Below, piece by piece: positions 19,786 to 21,279 of a stretch of DNA of 21,279 nucleotides. The notes beneath the pieces were generated by a model. That model was not told where the DNA came from. It did not search any database and worked only from the letters and a program-made list of their open reading frames with translations. A program made the translations under genes and the position numbers. The stretch spans positions 1 to 21,279 of the IMG/VR virus record IMGVR_UViG_3300048687_000115. The stretch is one strand, 5' to 3'. Numbering within the stretch: the first letter of the stretch is position 1; each line of letters begins with the position of its first letter. The DNA is from a virus.

Positions 19786-21279
19786 TAGAAAACCGCTGGC
19801 TCATCAACGCCAGCCGTCGTGCGCGCTGCGAGCTCGACCGCCCAAACCGCTGCGCGCGCCAGGTCGTGCCGCGTGCTGTGCTGCCAAATGCTCAGGCCAT
19901 TGATGCCGCGCGCCACGCGCAGCGCTAGCAGCTGGCTGCGCAGGTCGGCACCGCCATCGTGCGCGATCGCATGCTCATCAATGAGCTCACGCAGGCGTGG
20001 CAGGCCAAGGCGCGTGGTCGTGGCGGTGCCTGGCTCGATCACCGCCACCGGTACGGCGTTGATCGCGTCATCGCGCAGCAACGTGGCACCGGCCACCAGC
20101 GTTGAGCCAGGATGCTCACCGGCCAGCAACGCTGCGAAATCACGCGCCTCAATCCGCCGCGCGAACGCTCGACCAAAGAGCAAGAGCCGCCCATCGTCCA
20201 GCTTGGCGGTGGCTGCCACCGCGGCGCCGCGGCCAAAATGGTCCTCAATGGCGATGGTCAGCGGTCCTGGCGGAATGGCCGCGGCCAGGTCGATCAACGC
20301 CAGCCAGCTCGCCTCATCGGTCAACGGCTCGATGCGCTCGTCAGCTGAGCTCGTGCGCCGAGCTGGCCAAATGTTGAGCCATTGCGTGCGGAACGCTTCG
20401 ATAGGGTCAGGCTCGTCAGGATCGTCAGAGCCACCGGCCATGGCGCGCAGGTGCCGCGCGTCAACCAACCGCTCACGTCGGCTTGACCAGTGCGGACTAG
20501 CGAGCCGCCAGGCGAGCCGATCGTCAAGCGCTGCGCCTGGCTCTGCGGACCATTCCAAGAGCAGCGCATCGGTCGGCTCAGCCAACGTATCGAGCGCAGC
20601 GCTGCGCCGCTCTGGCACCAGGCTCGTGGCTTGACGGTGCGCCGTGCTGACGATCGCCAATTGAGCTGACGCGCGCTCGGCCATGGTCGGCTCAATGCCG
20701 TCCTCAACGATTTCGGCGTCTACTTTCCACGCCTCATCAACGCCAGCCAGGCTGGCGCTGTAGCCATAGACGCTGCCACGCCCGCGGATCAACCAGCGCG
20801 AGCCGTCAGCGGTCTCAATTTCTTCCATGCCGTTGCTGTCGCGCACGGTGTAGCCAGCGTGCATGCGCGCCCAAGCTCGCGCGGGTCGTTGGATTTCGCG
20901 GCATACCGGTAGGTCTTTGCCAGTGTGCAAGACAAGCTGCGGCTCACCGAAGCGCTCGCCTTGATGGATGCGCCAAAGGAATAGCTCACGCAGCAACCAG
21001 CTTTTGCCGACCTGGCGAGCGGTCGATAGCAGCCAGCTCAGCCAAACCAGCTGGCCAGCCTGGTCATGCTCTAGCGTCCTGGCCAGGGTCAGCCGTTGCC
21101 ACCAGCGCAGCGGTAGGCCAGTGCGCCACTGCGCGAATTCCTCAACCTCAGCGCCGAAGCTACCGACCGCGGCCGGATGCGGCGCCGTCATCAACCGCGG
21201 CCAGGACGCCTCAGCTGGCACGTTGCGCAGCTCGCTCAGCCACGGCGCGACATTCCAGCTGTCGTGATCGGCGCCAGGC
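19785..21279 (-). CDS. terL: Large terminase subunit (N-terminus runs off right edge)
   Basis: The frame is open to the edge, giving 497 visible residues. A GTG at 21221 is a possible start, and the numbers below count from it. The ATPase domain has Walker A ARQVGKS (68-74) and Walker B with its glutamate, AGVDEAW (160-165). The opening PRLMTAPHPAAVGSFGAEVEEFA resembles actinophage terminases. The C-terminal nuclease region includes LTIAIEDHFGRGAAVAATAK, an acidic metal-binding strand, and a late HDLARAAVWA segment. TerL powers DNA packaging and cuts the concatemer. Upstream of the GTG the sequence (DHDSWNVAPWLSELRN) stays in frame with no stop, and on a circular molecule it would continue the HNH gene at the left edge. 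No small terminase subunit is visible. Confidence 0.9.
   Translation of the reverse strand, partial: PGADHDSWNVAPWLSELRNVPAEASWPRLMTAPHPAAVGSFGAEVEEFAQWRTGLPLRWWQRLTLARTLEHDQAGQLVWLSWLLSTARQVGKSWLLRELFLWRIHQGERFGEPQLVLHTGKDLPVCREIQRPARAWARMHAGYTVRDSNGMEEIETADGSRWLIRGRGSVYGYSASLAGVDEAWKVDAEIVEDGIEPTMAERASAQLAIVSTAHRQATSLVPERRSAALDTLAEPTDALLLEWSAEPGAALDDRLAWRLASPHWSSRRERLVDARHLRAMAGGSDDPDEPDPIEAFRTQWLNIWPARRTSSADERIEPLTDEASWLALIDLAAAIPPGPLTIAIEDHFGRGAAVAATAKLDDGRLLLFGRAFARRIEARDFAALLAGEHPGSTLVAGATLLRDDAINAVPVAVIEPGTATTTRLGLPRLRELIDEHAIAHDGGADLRSQLLALRVARGINGLSIWQHSTRHDLARAAVWAVELAARTTAGVDEPAVF

Noticed and set aside
19819-20634. A 271-codon plus-strand frame opposite terminase
   Set aside because: Composition is Ser/Ala/Arg-rich as expected from antisense of high-GC coding; the terminase on the minus strand explains the sequence.

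Overview
The window is most of, and possibly all of, the genome of a small temperate tailed phage (Caudoviricetes) with a long non-contractile tail. It is GC-rich and densely coding. Apart from the integrase, every gene is on the minus strand, and most neighbours overlap by 1-26 bases (ATGA, GTGA, TTGA and TAGTG junctions). GTG and TTG starts are common. The module order, the DNRLRE/Ig-like tail protein and the base composition suggest a high-GC Gram-positive-like host (Actinomycetota, or a phylum such as Chloroflexota). No host gene is present to settle this.

Read along the minus strand from the right edge, the layout is as follows. (1) Packaging and head, 21279-15552: large terminase (running off the right edge), a 37-residue membrane peptide, a small Cys-rich protein, a regulatory gap, a small basic protein, HK97-type portal, prohead protease, major capsid protein and a connector. 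(2) Neck and tail, 15555-8887: probable tail terminator or stopper, HK97 gp10-like protein, major tail protein, an overlapping pair of tail assembly chaperone frames, a short tape measure, a hub-like minor tail protein and a large adhesin-like protein. (3) Lysis, 8905-7575: holin-like protein and a cysteine-peptidase lysin. (4) Integration, 7574-5511: a 400-bp gap with hairpins and paired repeats that look like attP arms, a tyrosine integrase (the only plus-strand gene), a small unknown gene and an excisionase-like HTH protein. (5) Early/DNA metabolism, 5508-1: Cys-rich small protein, YqaJ exonuclease, a 41-residue membrane peptide, a RecT-like annealing protein, a probable replication protein, a HicA-like domain protein, several unknowns and an HNH nuclease running off the left edge.

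An internal int/attP between lysis and early genes is the order of a virion or replicating genome, not of an integrated prophage. The two cut edge ORFs (HNH on the left, TerL on the right) would join in the same frame if the contig is a circle. That would give a single 643-residue HNH-TerL protein and a complete 21,279-bp genome.

The most interesting items outside normal annotation are: three palindromic iterons spaced exactly 32 bp apart within a nested dyad at 19346-19424; a leader hairpin next to them that would bury a ribosome binding site; the possible HNH-TerL fusion; a C-terminal peptide shared by the lysin and an early gene; the attP-like architecture; and the lack of any recognisable immunity repressor.
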